Source: Thalassobaculum fulvum
GTDB taxonomy: Bacteria > Pseudomonadota > Alphaproteobacteria > Thalassobaculales > Thalassobaculaceae
Length of the DNA: 64,000 bases
Reading direction: 5' to 3'
NCBI RefSeq assembly: GCF_014652915.1
Contig: NZ_BMZS01000007.1
Coordinates: forward strand, 278,053-342,052
Part shown: piece after piece, positions 1 to 8,746 of the stretch
Layout: the number at the start of each line of letters is the position of its first letter
How positions within the stretch are numbered: the first letter of the stretch is position 1
Notes under the pieces: generated by a model
Database searches by the model: none
Told to the model about the DNA's origin: nothing
Seen by the model: only the letters and a program-made list of their open reading frames with translations
Position numbers and translations under genes: made by a program

Positions 1-230
1 CGCTTCTCGAAGGCGATGGCGGCGATCATGTCGGTCTGTGGTTCGTACCAGACCAGCCGGTCGACACGGTAGTGCGCGCAGAAGCCCGACGGATGCTCGC
101 GATGCACCCACACGCGCCGGACCAGATCGCCGGTCACCCCGACGTAGAGCGTTCCGTGCCGGCGGGACGCGAGGATGTAGACGCAGGGTCGGGTCTGCCA
201 TGCGGAGGCTATGGCAGGCGGAGGCCGCAA
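1..230 (-). CDS. GIY-YIG nuclease domain protein, partial (3' end beyond window)
   Basis: Translating the minus strand from about 200 down to 1 gives PCVYILASRRHGTLYVGVTG, followed by a DLVRRVWVHREH stretch. This is the GIY-YIG core in its YVYILAS/LYVGVT form with the following conserved Arg and His region. The single-domain family (UPF0213/YhbQ-like) is about 90-100 residues, so roughly two thirds are present and the C-terminus lies left of the window. No ATG is in frame before the domain. The best start I can find is TTG at 230-228, which would add a poor proline/alanine-rich leader, so the start is uncertain. Family members are small predicted structure-specific endonucleases of unclear cellular role. 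Confidence 0.75.
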   Translation of the reverse strand, partial: MRPPPAIASAWQTRPCVYILASRRHGTLYVGVTGDLVRRVWVHREHPSGFCAHYRVDRLVWYEPQTDMIAAIAFEK

Positions 231-250
231 AACGCCGATTCCCAAATTGA

Positions 251-383
251 CGTCATCCCGGACGGGCGCGCGACAGCGCGGCCGATCCGGGACCCATGGG
301 GCGCTCGATGGGCACGGCCACTTCGGGGCAGCGGGTGGGTCCCGGCTCCGCTCCACCTTCGGTGAAGCGGGCCGGGATGACGT
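251..383. repeat. Dispersed palindromic intergenic repeat, copy 1
   Basis: The left arm begins CGTCATCCCGG and ends CCGGGACCCA (251-296). The right arm begins TGGGTCCCGG and ends CCGGGATGACG (336-383). The arms are inverted copies, so the transcript could fold into a long hairpin. It lies between the convergent end of the exporter gene and the GIY-YIG gene. Same family as seven other copies in this window. Confidence 0.75.
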
Positions 384-423
384 CAGGTAGTGGGGGCGCA
401 CTCGAGGCCCACGGTGGCGGCCG

Positions 424-2271
424 TTACTCTGCCGCCACCGTGTCCTCGGCCAGGAAGCCGCCGGCCTGTCGGCTCCACATGTCGGCGTACAGGCCGCCGC
501 GCCGCAGCAGCTCGTTGTGGCTGCCCTGCTCGACGATCCGGCCGCGGTCCATGATCACCAGCCGGTCCATCGCCGCGATGGTCGACAGCCGGTGGGCGAT
601 GGCGATCACGGTCTTGCCGGCCATCAGGTTGAACAGCTGCTCCTGGATCGCCGCCTCGACCTCGCTGTCGAGCGCCGAGGTCGCCTCGTCCAGGATCAGG
701 ATCGGCGCGTTCTTCAGCAGAACCCGCGCGATCGCCACCCGCTGGCGCTGGCCGCCCGACAGCTTCACCCCGCGCTCGCCGACCTGGGCGTCGTAGCCGC
801 GCCGCCCGTTGCGGTCCTCCAGCCCGAGGATGAAGTCGTGGGCATGGGCCTGCCGGGCCGCCTCGATCACCTGCTCCATCGTCGCCTCGGGATGCCCGTA
901 GCGGATGTTGTCGGCGACCGAGCGATGCAGCAGCGAGGTGTCCTGGGTGACCATGCCGATGGCGTGGCGCAGGCTCTCCTGGCTGACGTTCCGGACGTCC
1001 TGGCCGTCGATCAGGATTCGGCCGCCGTCGAGGTCGTGGAACCGCAGCAGCAGCTGCACCAGGGTCGACTTGCCGGCCCCGGAGCGGCCGACCAGCCCGA
1101 CCTTCTCGCCGGGTGCAACGGTCAGCGACAGGTCCTCGATCACCGCCGCCGCCTGGCCGTAGCGGAAGCCGATGTGCTCGTAGCGCACCTCGCCCCGGTC
1201 GACCCGCAACGCCGCCGCGTCCGGCCGGTCGACCACCGCATGCGGCCGCGAGATCGTGCCGATGCCCTCCTGCACCACGCCGACGTTCTCGGCGATGCCG
1301 GTGGCGACGTTCATGATCCAGTGCGACATCATCGAGATCCGCATGGCCAGGCCGATGCTGGCGGCGACCGCGCCGACGCTGAGCTCCTGCACCGACCACA
1401 GCCACAGCGCCGTGCCGCCGACCGACACGATCAGGAACGAGTGCAGGGCGCCGACCACGATGTTGATCGCGGTGAGCGAGCGCAGCAGCTCCGTGGTCCG
1501 CACGTTCTGCTCGGCGATGCCGGCCCGGGCGTAGTCGTCCTCGCGGTTGGCGTGGCTGAACAGCTTGACCGTCAGGATGTTGGTGTAGCTGTCCACGACC
1601 CGCCCGGTCAGCCGGGAGTACGCCTCCGACGACACGGTCGAGCGCTGCTTGATCTCGGGCACCCAGTGCCGCAGCGCGGCGGCGTACAGCGCGATCCAGG
1701 CCAGCAGGGGGATCGCCAGCCGCCAGTCGTTGTCGGCCAGGATCGCCAGGGCGCTGACCACGAACACCGACACGTACCAGACCGCGTTGATGAACTCCGC
1801 CACCGCCCGGCGCAGGCCGAGCGAGGTCTGCAGGACCTTGTTGGCGATCCGCCCGGCGAAGTCGTCCTGGAAGAAGCCCATGGACTGCCGCAGCACGTAG
1901 CGGTGGGTCTGCCAGCGCACCAGGTTGGTGAAGGACGGCACGATGCCCTGGTTCATCACCAGGATGTGGACCGCGTCGACCCCGGGGGTCAGCACGGCCA
2001 CCAGGATCGTGACGCCGATCAGCAGGCCCAAATTGTCGGCGAAGAAGCTGTGCGCGTCCGGGGCCTGCTCGATGCGGTCGATCAGGACGCCGACATAGGC
2101 GTACAGCGCCGCCCCCAGCACCGCCACCAGGGCGGCGGTGAACAGGGTCAGGGCGAACATCCCCCAGGCCTGCATCAGGTAGTGCCGGAAGAATGCGGCG
2201 AGCCGCTGGGGCGGCTGGTCCAGCCGGTCCGACGAGAAGGGGTCCAGATAGGTCTCGATCCAGCGGATCAT
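424..2271 (-). CDS. ABC exporter, fused membrane and ATPase domains (MsbA/LmrA type)
   Basis: A 615-residue half-transporter that should act as a homodimer in the inner membrane to export a lipid, drug or peptide; the substrate cannot be read from sequence. The N-terminal part holds about six membrane segments (residues 30-340). The ATPase domain follows, with Walker A GRSGAGKST near 395-403, signature LSGGQRQRVAIARVLL near 504 and Walker B ILILDEATSALD near 524, all intact. The ATG at 2271 starts MIRWIETYLDPF; an upstream in-frame ATG (2322) adds 17 unconserved-looking residues and is less likely. No partner gene is adjacent. Family assignment is secure, the substrate unknown. Confidence 0.93.
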   Translation of the reverse strand: MIRWIETYLDPFSSDRLDQPPQRLAAFFRHYLMQAWGMFALTLFTAALVAVLGAALYAYVGVLIDRIEQAPDAHSFFADNLGLLIGVTILVAVLTPGVDAVHILVMNQGIVPSFTNLVRWQTHRYVLRQSMGFFQDDFAGRIANKVLQTSLGLRRAVAEFINAVWYVSVFVVSALAILADNDWRLAIPLLAWIALYAAALRHWVPEIKQRSTVSSEAYSRLTGRVVDSYTNILTVKLFSHANREDDYARAGIAEQNVRTTELLRSLTAINIVVGALHSFLIVSVGGTALWLWSVQELSVGAVAASIGLAMRISMMSHWIMNVATGIAENVGVVQEGIGTISRPHAVVDRPDAAALRVDRGEVRYEHIGFRYGQAAAVIEDLSLTVAPGEKVGLVGRSGAGKSTLVQLLLRFHDLDGGRILIDGQDVRNVSQESLRHAIGMVTQDTSLLHRSVADNIRYGHPEATMEQVIEAARQAHAHDFILGLEDRNGRRGYDAQVGERGVKLSGGQRQRVAIARVLLKNAPILILDEATSALDSEVEAAIQEQLFNLMAGKTVIAIAHRLSTIAAMDRLVIMDRGRIVEQGSHNELLRRGGLYADMWSRQAGGFLAEDTVAAE

Positions 2272-2611
2272 CGCTTCGCTCCACGCACGCGGGAAATTGG
2301 AGTGCCCTCTCGGGGGCATCACCGGTCGCGTGATCGGGTGAAGCGGTCAGGCGGAACTCAGGTCCCGCGATCCGCGTCGCATGTCAGGCGCCGGCGCCTC
2401 AGGCCATTCGGCCGAGAATCAGAAGCCGTTCGTACGACATCGAGTTTCCTTTCGGTTGTCGCCGGGGCGGACGGGCCGCAGCCGACGGGCGCCCTGTCTC
2501 GCACAACCCATGCGGGCCGTCGAGTCGAACTGCGGCGGGATGACGCAGTTGGCCGCCGGGTGTGGCGGAATTGCCGCAGTGCGGTGTAGCGCAGCAGTCG
2601 CACGTCGCTGC
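2272..2611. other. Gene-free stretch upstream of the ABC exporter
   Basis: No convincing coding sequence was found on either strand. The region should hold the exporter promoter. It contains GC-rich imperfect inverted repeats (around 2525-2590) and a weak match to the dispersed repeat (GGCGGGATGACG near 2530), probably a decayed copy. Confidence 0.4.
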
Positions 2612-2743
2612 GTGGGTTCCGGATGCGACCCGCCTGCGGCGACCCGCTCCGGAATGACGACAGGGGGAGAAAGCGGCGGAACGTCCCCCTTGTCGTCATT
2701 CCGGACGGCCGGGCCGCCCCGGCGCGGCCGAGTCGGAACCCAC
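2612..2743. repeat. Dispersed palindromic intergenic repeat, copy 2
   Basis: Left arm GTGGGTTCCGGA...TCCGGAATGACGAC (2612-2662), right arm GTCGTCATTCCGGA...GTCGGAACCCAC (2692-2743). This is the GGTTCCGG/GGAATGACGA sub-type. It lies just after the stop of the SDR gene (minus strand), where the folded RNA could act as a transcript end. Confidence 0.75.
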
Positions 2744-2768
2744 CCGCCGCCTCGGCGCTGCAGAGCGG

Positions 2769-3605
2769 CTACTCCCCCGGCTTGAACGCGGCGAATGCGG
2801 CCTGCCAGTCCGGGTGCCAGCGCGACAGGGCCGGGCGGTTCTCGGTGATGTCGCCGGCGCCCCACAGGATGCGGGCGCGGTCCATCTCCGGGGTGACCTC
2901 GTTGTCCGGGCAGACGATGTAGAAGTCGCCGGCCTCGAGTGCCCCGATCATCCGGTCGACCACCTGCTCCGGCAGCCAGGCGCCGGGGTTGTGCGGCCGG
3001 TTGCCGGTGGTGGTCCAGCCCGGCACCAGCAGGTGGGCGGTGACCTGGCAGCCCGCAGTGTTGCGCAGCTCGTGCTGCAGCCCCTCGGTGTAGGACTTCA
3101 CCGCCGACTTGGTGACGTTGTAGGCGGTGTTGCCGGGCGGGTTGGTGATGCCCTGCTTGGAGCCGCAGTTCACCACCATGGCCGGCTCGCCGTGCGCGAT
3201 CATGGCCGGCACGAAGGCGTTCACCCCGTTGGTGACGCCCCAGAAATTGACCTCAAAGGCCTTTCGCCAGTCGTCGGGGCTGGCCCAGACACCGCCGCCG
3301 GTCCGGGTGACGGCGTTGTTCATCAGCATGGCCACCGGGCCGAGCCGGTCCTGCACGTGCTCCGCGGTCGCTTCCATCTCGGCGGCGTTCGAGACGTCGG
3401 CGGCGACCGCGATCACCTGCTGGTGCGGGTGTGCGACATGGGCGGCGACCCGGTCTCGGGCCCGCTCCAGGGCGTCGTCCTCCAGGTCGATCAGGCAGAC
3501 CGGCATGCCCAGTGCGGCGAACCGCTCGCAGGTGGCGAGGCCGATGCCGCTGGCGGCACCGGTGACGACGGCGGCGCGGTGGGAGCCGAGGACGGGATGG
3601 GTCAT
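2769..3605 (-). CDS. Short-chain dehydrogenase/reductase (SDR)
   Basis: A 278-residue classical SDR, an NAD(P)-dependent oxidoreductase of the cytoplasm. Visible motifs: cofactor loop TGAASGIG (residues 15-22), adenine-site NNAV (96-99, where NNAG is usual), catalytic Ser near 149 in NCGSKQG, and the YxxxK pair Tyr162/Lys166 in YNVTK. An Asp (Asp40) at the end of beta-2 suggests NAD(H) preference. It sits 58 bp upstream of an amidohydrolase gene's stop on the same strand, so both may share a transcript with the aminotransferase. Substrate unknown. Confidence 0.9.
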   Translation of the reverse strand: MTHPVLGSHRAAVVTGAASGIGLATCERFAALGMPVCLIDLEDDALERARDRVAAHVAHPHQQVIAVAADVSNAAEMEATAEHVQDRLGPVAMLMNNAVTRTGGGVWASPDDWRKAFEVNFWGVTNGVNAFVPAMIAHGEPAMVVNCGSKQGITNPPGNTAYNVTKSAVKSYTEGLQHELRNTAGCQVTAHLLVPGWTTTGNRPHNPGAWLPEQVVDRMIGALEAGDFYIVCPDNEVTPEMDRARILWGAGDITENRPALSRWHPDWQAAFAAFKPGE

Positions 3606-3663
3606 GGGACGGTCTCCGGGCTGGGGGCCTTCCGGCCGATGGTCGGAGCGCCGGCCCGGCCGG

Positions 3664-4665
3664 TCAACCGGCCTCGGCCAGCATGCGCTCGGCGTTGCCG
3701 CCGGCGATCAGGGCCTGCTCGGTCGGGGTGAGCCGAGCCTGGCGCGCCGCGTCGAGGCAGCGGGCGTCGTCGAAGATCGGCCAGTCGCTGCCGAACAGCA
3801 CCCGGTCGGCGCCGTACACCTCGGCGGCCAGCGCGATCGCCCGCGGCCCGAGCGAGGCGGCGTCGACGTAGAGCGGGCGCAGGCTGCGCGACGGCGCCGG
3901 CTGGTCCGGGTGGCGCAGCGCGTAGACGTGGTCCATGCGCTCGATCACGAACGGCAGGGTGCCGCCCAAATTGGCGACCTGCACCGGCACCGAGGGGTAG
4001 GGATCGAGGAAATCGGTCAGCGCCAGGGTGACCATCACCTCGGTCATGCGGTTCTGGATGTCCACGGTGACCCGGCGATGGACGATGCTGTCGCTGTGCG
4101 GGGCCGGGGCGTCGACGGCGCCCGAGACCGTGTCGGGCAGCGGCCCCGGATGCACGAACGCCAGCCCGCCGATCTCGGCCGCCAGCTCGAACAGCGGTCG
4201 CACCCGTTCGGCGCCGGCGACGCTGACGAAGGCGTCGCCCGGCAGGATCATGCCGCTCAAGCCCAGGCCGCGGGCCCGGCGGTACTCCTCCAGGGCCGCG
4301 GCCGGATCGGCCAGCGGCAGGGCGGCGATGCCGGAGAATCTGTCGGGATGCCGGCGCACCAGCTCGGCGATGCCGTCGTTGAAGGCACGCACCAGCGGTA
4401 GCGCCTGGTCGGCCGGCCGCGAGTCGACGCCGAACAACCCCGGCAGCGAGATCACCTGGCGGTCGACGCCGAGTTCCTCCATGCGGGCGAGCCGGGCGTC
4501 CAGGTCGTCGTAGGCCCGGCCGTAGGGCATGCGGGTGCGGTAGATCCCGAAGCTCTCGCCGCCGCCGGGCTCGGCGCGGATGTCCGGCGCCTCGCCGCGG
4601 GCGCGGAGCGCGGCCACGATCGGCTCGGGGAGGAAGTGGGCGTGGGCGTCGATGACGGGCGGCAT
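3664..4665 (-). CDS. Amidohydrolase-family metal hydrolase/decarboxylase (ACMSD-like)
   Basis: A 333-residue TIM-barrel amidohydrolase of the amidohydrolase-2 group (ACMSD, gamma-resorcylate decarboxylase and related lactonases). The N-terminal metal motif is HAH (His8, His10 in DAHAHFLP) and the C-terminal metal aspartate lies in LFGSDWP. These enzymes cleave C-C or C-O bonds of aromatic or lactone acids using Zn or Mn. It lies between a class III aminotransferase (upstream, 96 bp) and an SDR, which suggests a small catabolic unit for an amino or aromatic acid, but the substrate is not evident. Confidence 0.85.
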   Translation of the reverse strand: MPPVIDAHAHFLPEPIVAALRARGEAPDIRAEPGGGESFGIYRTRMPYGRAYDDLDARLARMEELGVDRQVISLPGLFGVDSRPADQALPLVRAFNDGIAELVRRHPDRFSGIAALPLADPAAALEEYRRARGLGLSGMILPGDAFVSVAGAERVRPLFELAAEIGGLAFVHPGPLPDTVSGAVDAPAPHSDSIVHRRVTVDIQNRMTEVMVTLALTDFLDPYPSVPVQVANLGGTLPFVIERMDHVYALRHPDQPAPSRSLRPLYVDAASLGPRAIALAAEVYGADRVLFGSDWPIFDDARCLDAARQARLTPTEQALIAGGNAERMLAEAG

Positions 4666-4761
4666 GGCGGTTCAGCGGGCTGGGGTGGACGCAGAAGGGG
4701 GCCGCCGAGGCGGCCCCCTCCATGAACTTCCGGCTGGCGTGGGCCTTACGCCGCGTAGACC

Positions 4762-6144
4762 TTACGCCGCCTGGGCCTTCTTGAGCGCCGCCAGGGCGTC
4801 GTCGAGAGCCTTGTGCATCTTGTCGAACATCTCGTCGATCTGGCTCTCGTTGATGATCAGCGGCGGGGTGAAGGCGATGGTGTCGCCGATCGACCGCACG
4901 ATCAGGCCGTGCTCGGCCGCCGCCTTGTAGGCCAGGGCACCGGCGCCGGCCTTCGGGTCGAACGGGGCCTTGGTGGCCTTGTCGGCGACGATCTCCAGCG
5001 CGCCCATCAGGCCGCGGCCGCGGGTCTCGCCGACCAGCGGGTGGGCGCCGAGCGCGTGCAGCCGCTCCAGGAAGCGCGGCGCCACGGCCTGCACGTGGCC
5101 GACGATGTCGCGCTCCTCGTAGATCTTGAGGGTCTCGAGCGCGACCGCGGCGCACACCGGGTGCGCCGAGTAGGTGTAGCCGTGGCCGAGCACGCCGAGA
5201 TCGGCGCTGGCCTGGGCGATCGGCTGGTACACCTCGTCGGTCATCATCACCGCCGAGATCGGCAGGTAGCTGGACGACAGCGCCTTGGCGCAGCTCAGGA
5301 TGTCCGGCTTGATGCCGACGGTCTGGGAGCCCCAGAAGTTGCCGGTGCGCCCGAAGCCGCAGATCACCTCGTCGGCGACCATCAGCACGTCGTACTTCTT
5401 GAGGACCGCCTGGATCTTCTCGAAGTAGGTGGCCGGTGGGACGATGACGCCGCCGGCACCCTGGATCGGCTCGGCGATGAACGCCGCGACCGTCTCCGGG
5501 CCCTCTTCCAGGATCATCTGCTCCAGGTCGTTCGCCATCCGGGTGGCGAAGTCCTCCTCGCTCTCGCCCTCCTGGCCGAAGCGGTAGTAGTGCGGGTTCG
5601 AGGTGTGCTTGAAGCCGGCCAACGGCAGGTCGAAGCCCGGATGGTTGACCGGGGTGCCGGTCAGGCTGGCCGAGGCGACGGTGACGCCGTGATAGCCCTT
5701 GATCCGGCTGATGAACTTCTTCTTGGCATGCCGGCCGCGGGCGTTGTTGTAGTACCAGACCAGCTTGATGACGGTGTCGTTGGCCTCGGAGCCCGAGGAG
5801 CAGAAGAACACCTTCGACATCGGCACCGGCGCGAGCTGGATCAGCTTCTCCGCCAGGTCGATGCCCGGCAGGTGCGCCTTGTGGGCGAAGGTGTGGTAGT
5901 ACGGCAGCTTCTCGAGCTGGGCCGTCGCGGCCTTGACCAGGCGCTTCTCGTCGAAGCCGAGCGAGGCGCACCACAGACCCGCCATCGCCTCGATATAGGC
6001 CTTGCCGGCGTCGTCGTAGACGTACACGCCCTGGCCTCGCTCGATGATCATCGGGCCCTGCTCTTCGTGGGCCTTGGCGTTGGTGTACGGATGGAGGAAA
6101 TAGGCGACGTCGCGCGCCGCCGGTGAATTCGGCTGGAAGCTCAT
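4762..6144 (-). CDS. Class III PLP-dependent aminotransferase (omega-amino acid:pyruvate type)
   Basis: A 460-residue fold-type I transaminase. The cofactor aspartate is Asp258 in MVADEVICGFGRTG and the PLP lysine is Lys287 in SCAKALSS. The opening MSFQPNSPAARDVAYFLHPY and the FCSSGSEAND cofactor loop match the pyruvate-dependent group that acts on GABA, putrescine or other omega-amines. The ATG at 6144 has GGGAG seven bases upstream; an ORF extension further upstream is not credible protein. It probably heads a minus-strand unit with the amidohydrolase and SDR. The exact amine donor is not determinable here. Confidence 0.92.
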   Translation of the reverse strand: MSFQPNSPAARDVAYFLHPYTNAKAHEEQGPMIIERGQGVYVYDDAGKAYIEAMAGLWCASLGFDEKRLVKAATAQLEKLPYYHTFAHKAHLPGIDLAEKLIQLAPVPMSKVFFCSSGSEANDTVIKLVWYYNNARGRHAKKKFISRIKGYHGVTVASASLTGTPVNHPGFDLPLAGFKHTSNPHYYRFGQEGESEEDFATRMANDLEQMILEEGPETVAAFIAEPIQGAGGVIVPPATYFEKIQAVLKKYDVLMVADEVICGFGRTGNFWGSQTVGIKPDILSCAKALSSSYLPISAVMMTDEVYQPIAQASADLGVLGHGYTYSAHPVCAAVALETLKIYEERDIVGHVQAVAPRFLERLHALGAHPLVGETRGRGLMGALEIVADKATKAPFDPKAGAGALAYKAAAEHGLIVRSIGDTIAFTPPLIINESQIDEMFDKMHKALDDALAALKKAQAA

Positions 6145-6226
6145 GGTGTTCTCCCGAGACGGGGTACGAGATGTCTGACCCGCGACCTTATCACGCCAAT
6201 TTTTGCGCGAAAGGGGGGCTGAACCG

Positions 6227-7027
6227 GTGATCGAAGCGTCTGCTGACGGATTCCGGCAACTGGCTGGATTGACCGACGGCGAGTGCGCGGCGGTCCGCGG
6301 GTTGCTGGGTGGGCACCCGGTGTTCCGGCTGTACTTCGAGGCCGGGCTCGACGCGGCCCGGGCGGGCGAGCGGAACCGCTCGGTCATGATCGGCCGGGCC
6401 GGGGCCGGCGCGGTTCTGGCGATCGAGTTCGACGACGTGACGGTGCGTACCGTCATCGGCCGGCTGGCGGACGACGAACTGGCTGCGGTCTGCGCGACCG
6501 ATCGCCGGACCGAGCTGCACGTGGCCGAGCCGCTGCGGCCGGCGGTGATCGAGCTGTGCGTCGGCCGGGTGCTGGCCGACCAGAGCATCCGCTACTACGC
6601 CCGGCCGGTCGGCGACGAGCCGCCGCCGGACCCGCGCTGCCGTCGCCTGGCGGCGGCGGACTACGAGACAGCGGCGGCGCTGTTCCGGGCGCACCATCCG
6701 TCGACCATCTTCTCGCGCTGGATGCTCGAGGACACGCTGGTCGGGCTGGTCGAAGGCGGGTCGCTGGTGGCGTGCGGCGGCGTGGTGATCCGGAACGCCG
6801 GGCTGTCGACCGTCAACCTCGGAAACTTCCTGACGATCCCCGAGCATCGCGGCCGCGGCCTCGCCAAGGTGGTCATGGCGGCGGTGCTGGCGTCGCTGGC
6901 CGCCGACGGCATCCGGCTCGCCACCCTCGGGGCGACCGCCGAGAACCGGGCGGCCTGCCGCAGCTACGAGGCGATGGGGTTCGAACTGATCGACCAACGT
7001 GCCGAGCTGGTGGTCGGGCCGGGGTGA
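6227..7027 (+). CDS. GNAT-family N-acetyltransferase with unknown N-terminal region
   Basis: A protein of about 266 residues. The C-terminal half carries the GNAT acetyl-CoA loop (IPEHRGRGLAKVVMAAVLA) followed by the usual ENRAACRSYEAMGFE end. The N-terminal 120 residues are not recognised and may form a second, degenerate GNAT-like half. I chose the GTG at 6227 because AGGGGGG lies eight bases upstream; the TTG at 6203 is in frame but has no ribosome site. It is divergent from the aminotransferase gene (82 bp between starts). Acceptor substrate unknown. Confidence 0.82.
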   Translation: MIEASADGFRQLAGLTDGECAAVRGLLGGHPVFRLYFEAGLDAARAGERNRSVMIGRAGAGAVLAIEFDDVTVRTVIGRLADDELAAVCATDRRTELHVAEPLRPAVIELCVGRVLADQSIRYYARPVGDEPPPDPRCRRLAAADYETAAALFRAHHPSTIFSRWMLEDTLVGLVEGGSLVACGGVVIRNAGLSTVNLGNFLTIPEHRGRGLAKVVMAAVLASLAADGIRLATLGATAENRAACRSYEAMGFELIDQRAELVVGPG

Positions 7028-7039
7028 GGGGGGCAGATA

Positions 7040-7135
7040 GGTCCCGGGTCGCGCTTCGCTTGCCCGGGATGAGGATTGAAGGGAGAAGCCTCATCCCGGC
7101 CGCAGCGGCGCGGCCGTGGAGAGCCGGGACCCACC
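7040..7135. repeat. Dispersed palindromic intergenic repeat, copy 3
   Basis: Short copy: GGTCCCGGG...CCCGGGATGAGG (7040-7073) and CCTCATCCCGG...CCGGGACCCACC (7089-7134), facing each other. It fills the gap between two convergent genes and could fold as a bidirectional transcript end. Confidence 0.75.
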
Positions 7136-7151
7136 GTCAGGAGGTCGTCGC

Positions 7152-7469
7152 TCAGATGTCTACCGGCTCGGAATCGTCGTCCATAATCCGGTTGAGGGCG
7201 TCGCGCAGGGTGCGCAGCAGGTCCTCGGCGGCGCGGTCGTCGATGTTGCGGAAGATCGCCTCGTAGTCCAGCAGCTCGCGCTCCAGCATGACCGTGCGGT
7301 CGGTCCGGTTGGCGGCGATCAGCTGGTCGAGCTGCCGGCGCGCCTCGTCCACCATCTCGACCGCCTCGCTGCGGTCCAGCACGCCCTTGCGCACCAGGGT
7401 GCGCAGGGTGTTCACCAGCAGGACGAAGGAGGCCATGGCGAAGGCCTCGGTCTTGACGTCGCGGCTCAA
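7152..7469 (-). CDS. Conserved-looking small protein of unknown function
   Basis: About 105 residues, mostly helical by inspection (LVNTLRTLVRKGVLDRSEAV, then an arginine-rich amphipathic region) with an acidic tail DDDSEPVDI. Not recognised. The proposed TTG start (7469) overlaps the MFS stop as TTGA and has GGAG about eight bases upstream, suggesting translational coupling. An ATG at 7436 is the alternative and would give 94 residues. It is the last gene of a VOC-MFS-small protein operon. Function unknown. Confidence 0.65.
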   Translation of the reverse strand: MSRDVKTEAFAMASFVLLVNTLRTLVRKGVLDRSEAVEMVDEARRQLDQLIAANRTDRTVMLERELLDYEAIFRNIDDRAAEDLLRTLRDALNRIMDDDSEPVDI

Positions 7470-8746
7470 CGGGCGGTCTCCGGTTCGCGCGTGCCTCCGG
7501 GCAGCAAATACCACAGCAGCCCCGCCGCCTGCAGCGCCAGAAGCCCGCCGAACGCCCAGCGATAGGCTTCCGGCCGATAGCCGCCGGCCTCGGCGGGCGG
7601 CCACAGGTCGATGGCGGCCCCCAGGAGATATTGTCCCGCGAACGCGCCAAAGAAGGCCAGGGTGTTCAATCCGGTCGAGGCCCGGCCGGCCAGCGCGAGC
7701 GGGAAGTGCCGGTTCAGCAGCGGGTAGGCCAGGGCGGCGCCGTTCGCCAGCAGGCCGAACGCCAGCCACGGCAGCAGCGAGGCCGGCGCCAGCTCGAAGG
7801 CGATCGCCGCCTGGGCCAGCAGGAACGCGGCGCACAGCCCGCCGACCACCGGGATCAGGCCGATGCCGCGGCGGCCGCACCAGTCGGCGAACGCGCCGGT
7901 CGCCACGAAACCGGCGGTCATGGCGGCGGCGATGGCGAACAGGTAGGTGGCGACGCCGGCCCGGTCGAAGCCGGCGACGTCGCGCAGCCACGGGCCGGCC
8001 CACAGCCCCTGGATCGCCAGATTGGCGGTCATGGTGGTGACGGTCAGCGGCGCCACCCGCCAGAACAGCCGGTCGCCGAACACCGTGCGGTAGCCGGCGA
8101 CCTGCTGGCGGAACGTGCCGTGGCCGCCGGTCGCCGGGCGTTCCGGCACCGCGAACCGGATGACGGCGGCGACCAGCACGGTGACCGCGGCGAGGCCGGC
8201 GAACACCCCGCGCCAGTCGGTGACCTCGAGGGCGGCTTCCAGCGGCGCGGTGGCGGCGATCGCGCCGAGCCCGCCCATCGCCAGGAAGCAGCCGTTGACC
8301 AGCGGCCAGCGGTCCTTCGGGAACCACAGGGTGATCGCCTTGAACGACGCCATCAGCCCGCCGGAGACCCCGAGCCCGATGAAGGCCCGGGCGACCGCCA
8401 GCTCGACCAGCGAGTCGCCGGCTGCGAACAGGCCGGCCCCGAGCGCCGCCGACAGCAGCAGCGCGGACTGCACCCGGCGCGGCCCGAACCGGTCCAGGAG
8501 CAGGCCGAGCGGCAGCTGGAAGCTGGCGAAGGCCAGGAAGTAGCAGCTGGTCAGCAGGCCGAGATCGGCCGCCGTCAGCCCGATCTGGTCGGTCAGCTGC
8601 GGGGCGATGACCGCGTTGGTCGAGCGGAACAGGTAGGACAGGAAATAGCCGCCGGCGAACGGCAGGAAGACCACCGCGACCAGCCTGGTCATGGTCGGGG
8701 CCACGGTGGGGGACGGTGGCGTGGCCACCCGGGTTTCGACTGTCAT
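7466..8746 (-). CDS. Major facilitator superfamily transporter
   Basis: A 426-residue inner-membrane permease with about 12 hydrophobic segments. The MFS loop 2-3 signature is visible as LLLDRFGPRRVQ, and the N-terminal half reads like the nitrate/oxalate/sugar-phosphate-type MFS set. Its ATG overlaps the VOC gene stop (ATGA, 8743-8746) and its stop overlaps the next gene's start. Because it is coupled to a glyoxalase/dioxygenase-fold protein, it may carry the substrate or product of that protein; this is inference only. Confidence 0.9.
   Translation of the reverse strand: MTVETRVATPPSPTVAPTMTRLVAVVFLPFAGGYFLSYLFRSTNAVIAPQLTDQIGLTAADLGLLTSCYFLAFASFQLPLGLLLDRFGPRRVQSALLLSAALGAGLFAAGDSLVELAVARAFIGLGVSGGLMASFKAITLWFPKDRWPLVNGCFLAMGGLGAIAATAPLEAALEVTDWRGVFAGLAAVTVLVAAVIRFAVPERPATGGHGTFRQQVAGYRTVFGDRLFWRVAPLTVTTMTANLAIQGLWAGPWLRDVAGFDRAGVATYLFAIAAAMTAGFVATGAFADWCGRRGIGLIPVVGGLCAAFLLAQAAIAFELAPASLLPWLAFGLLANGAALAYPLLNRHFPLALAGRASTGLNTLAFFGAFAGQYLLGAAIDLWPPAEAGGYRPEAYRWAFGGLLALQAAGLLWYLLPGGTREPETAR

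Noticed and set aside
517..2589. Long plus-strand open frame opposite the ABC exporter
   Set aside because: Translation is arginine/histidine/valine-rich low-complexity sequence typical of an antisense shadow in GC-rich DNA; the minus strand encodes a full ABC transporter.
6203..6226. TTG start for the GNAT gene at 6203
   Set aside because: No ribosome site; the AGGGGGG motif is placed correctly for GTG 6227.
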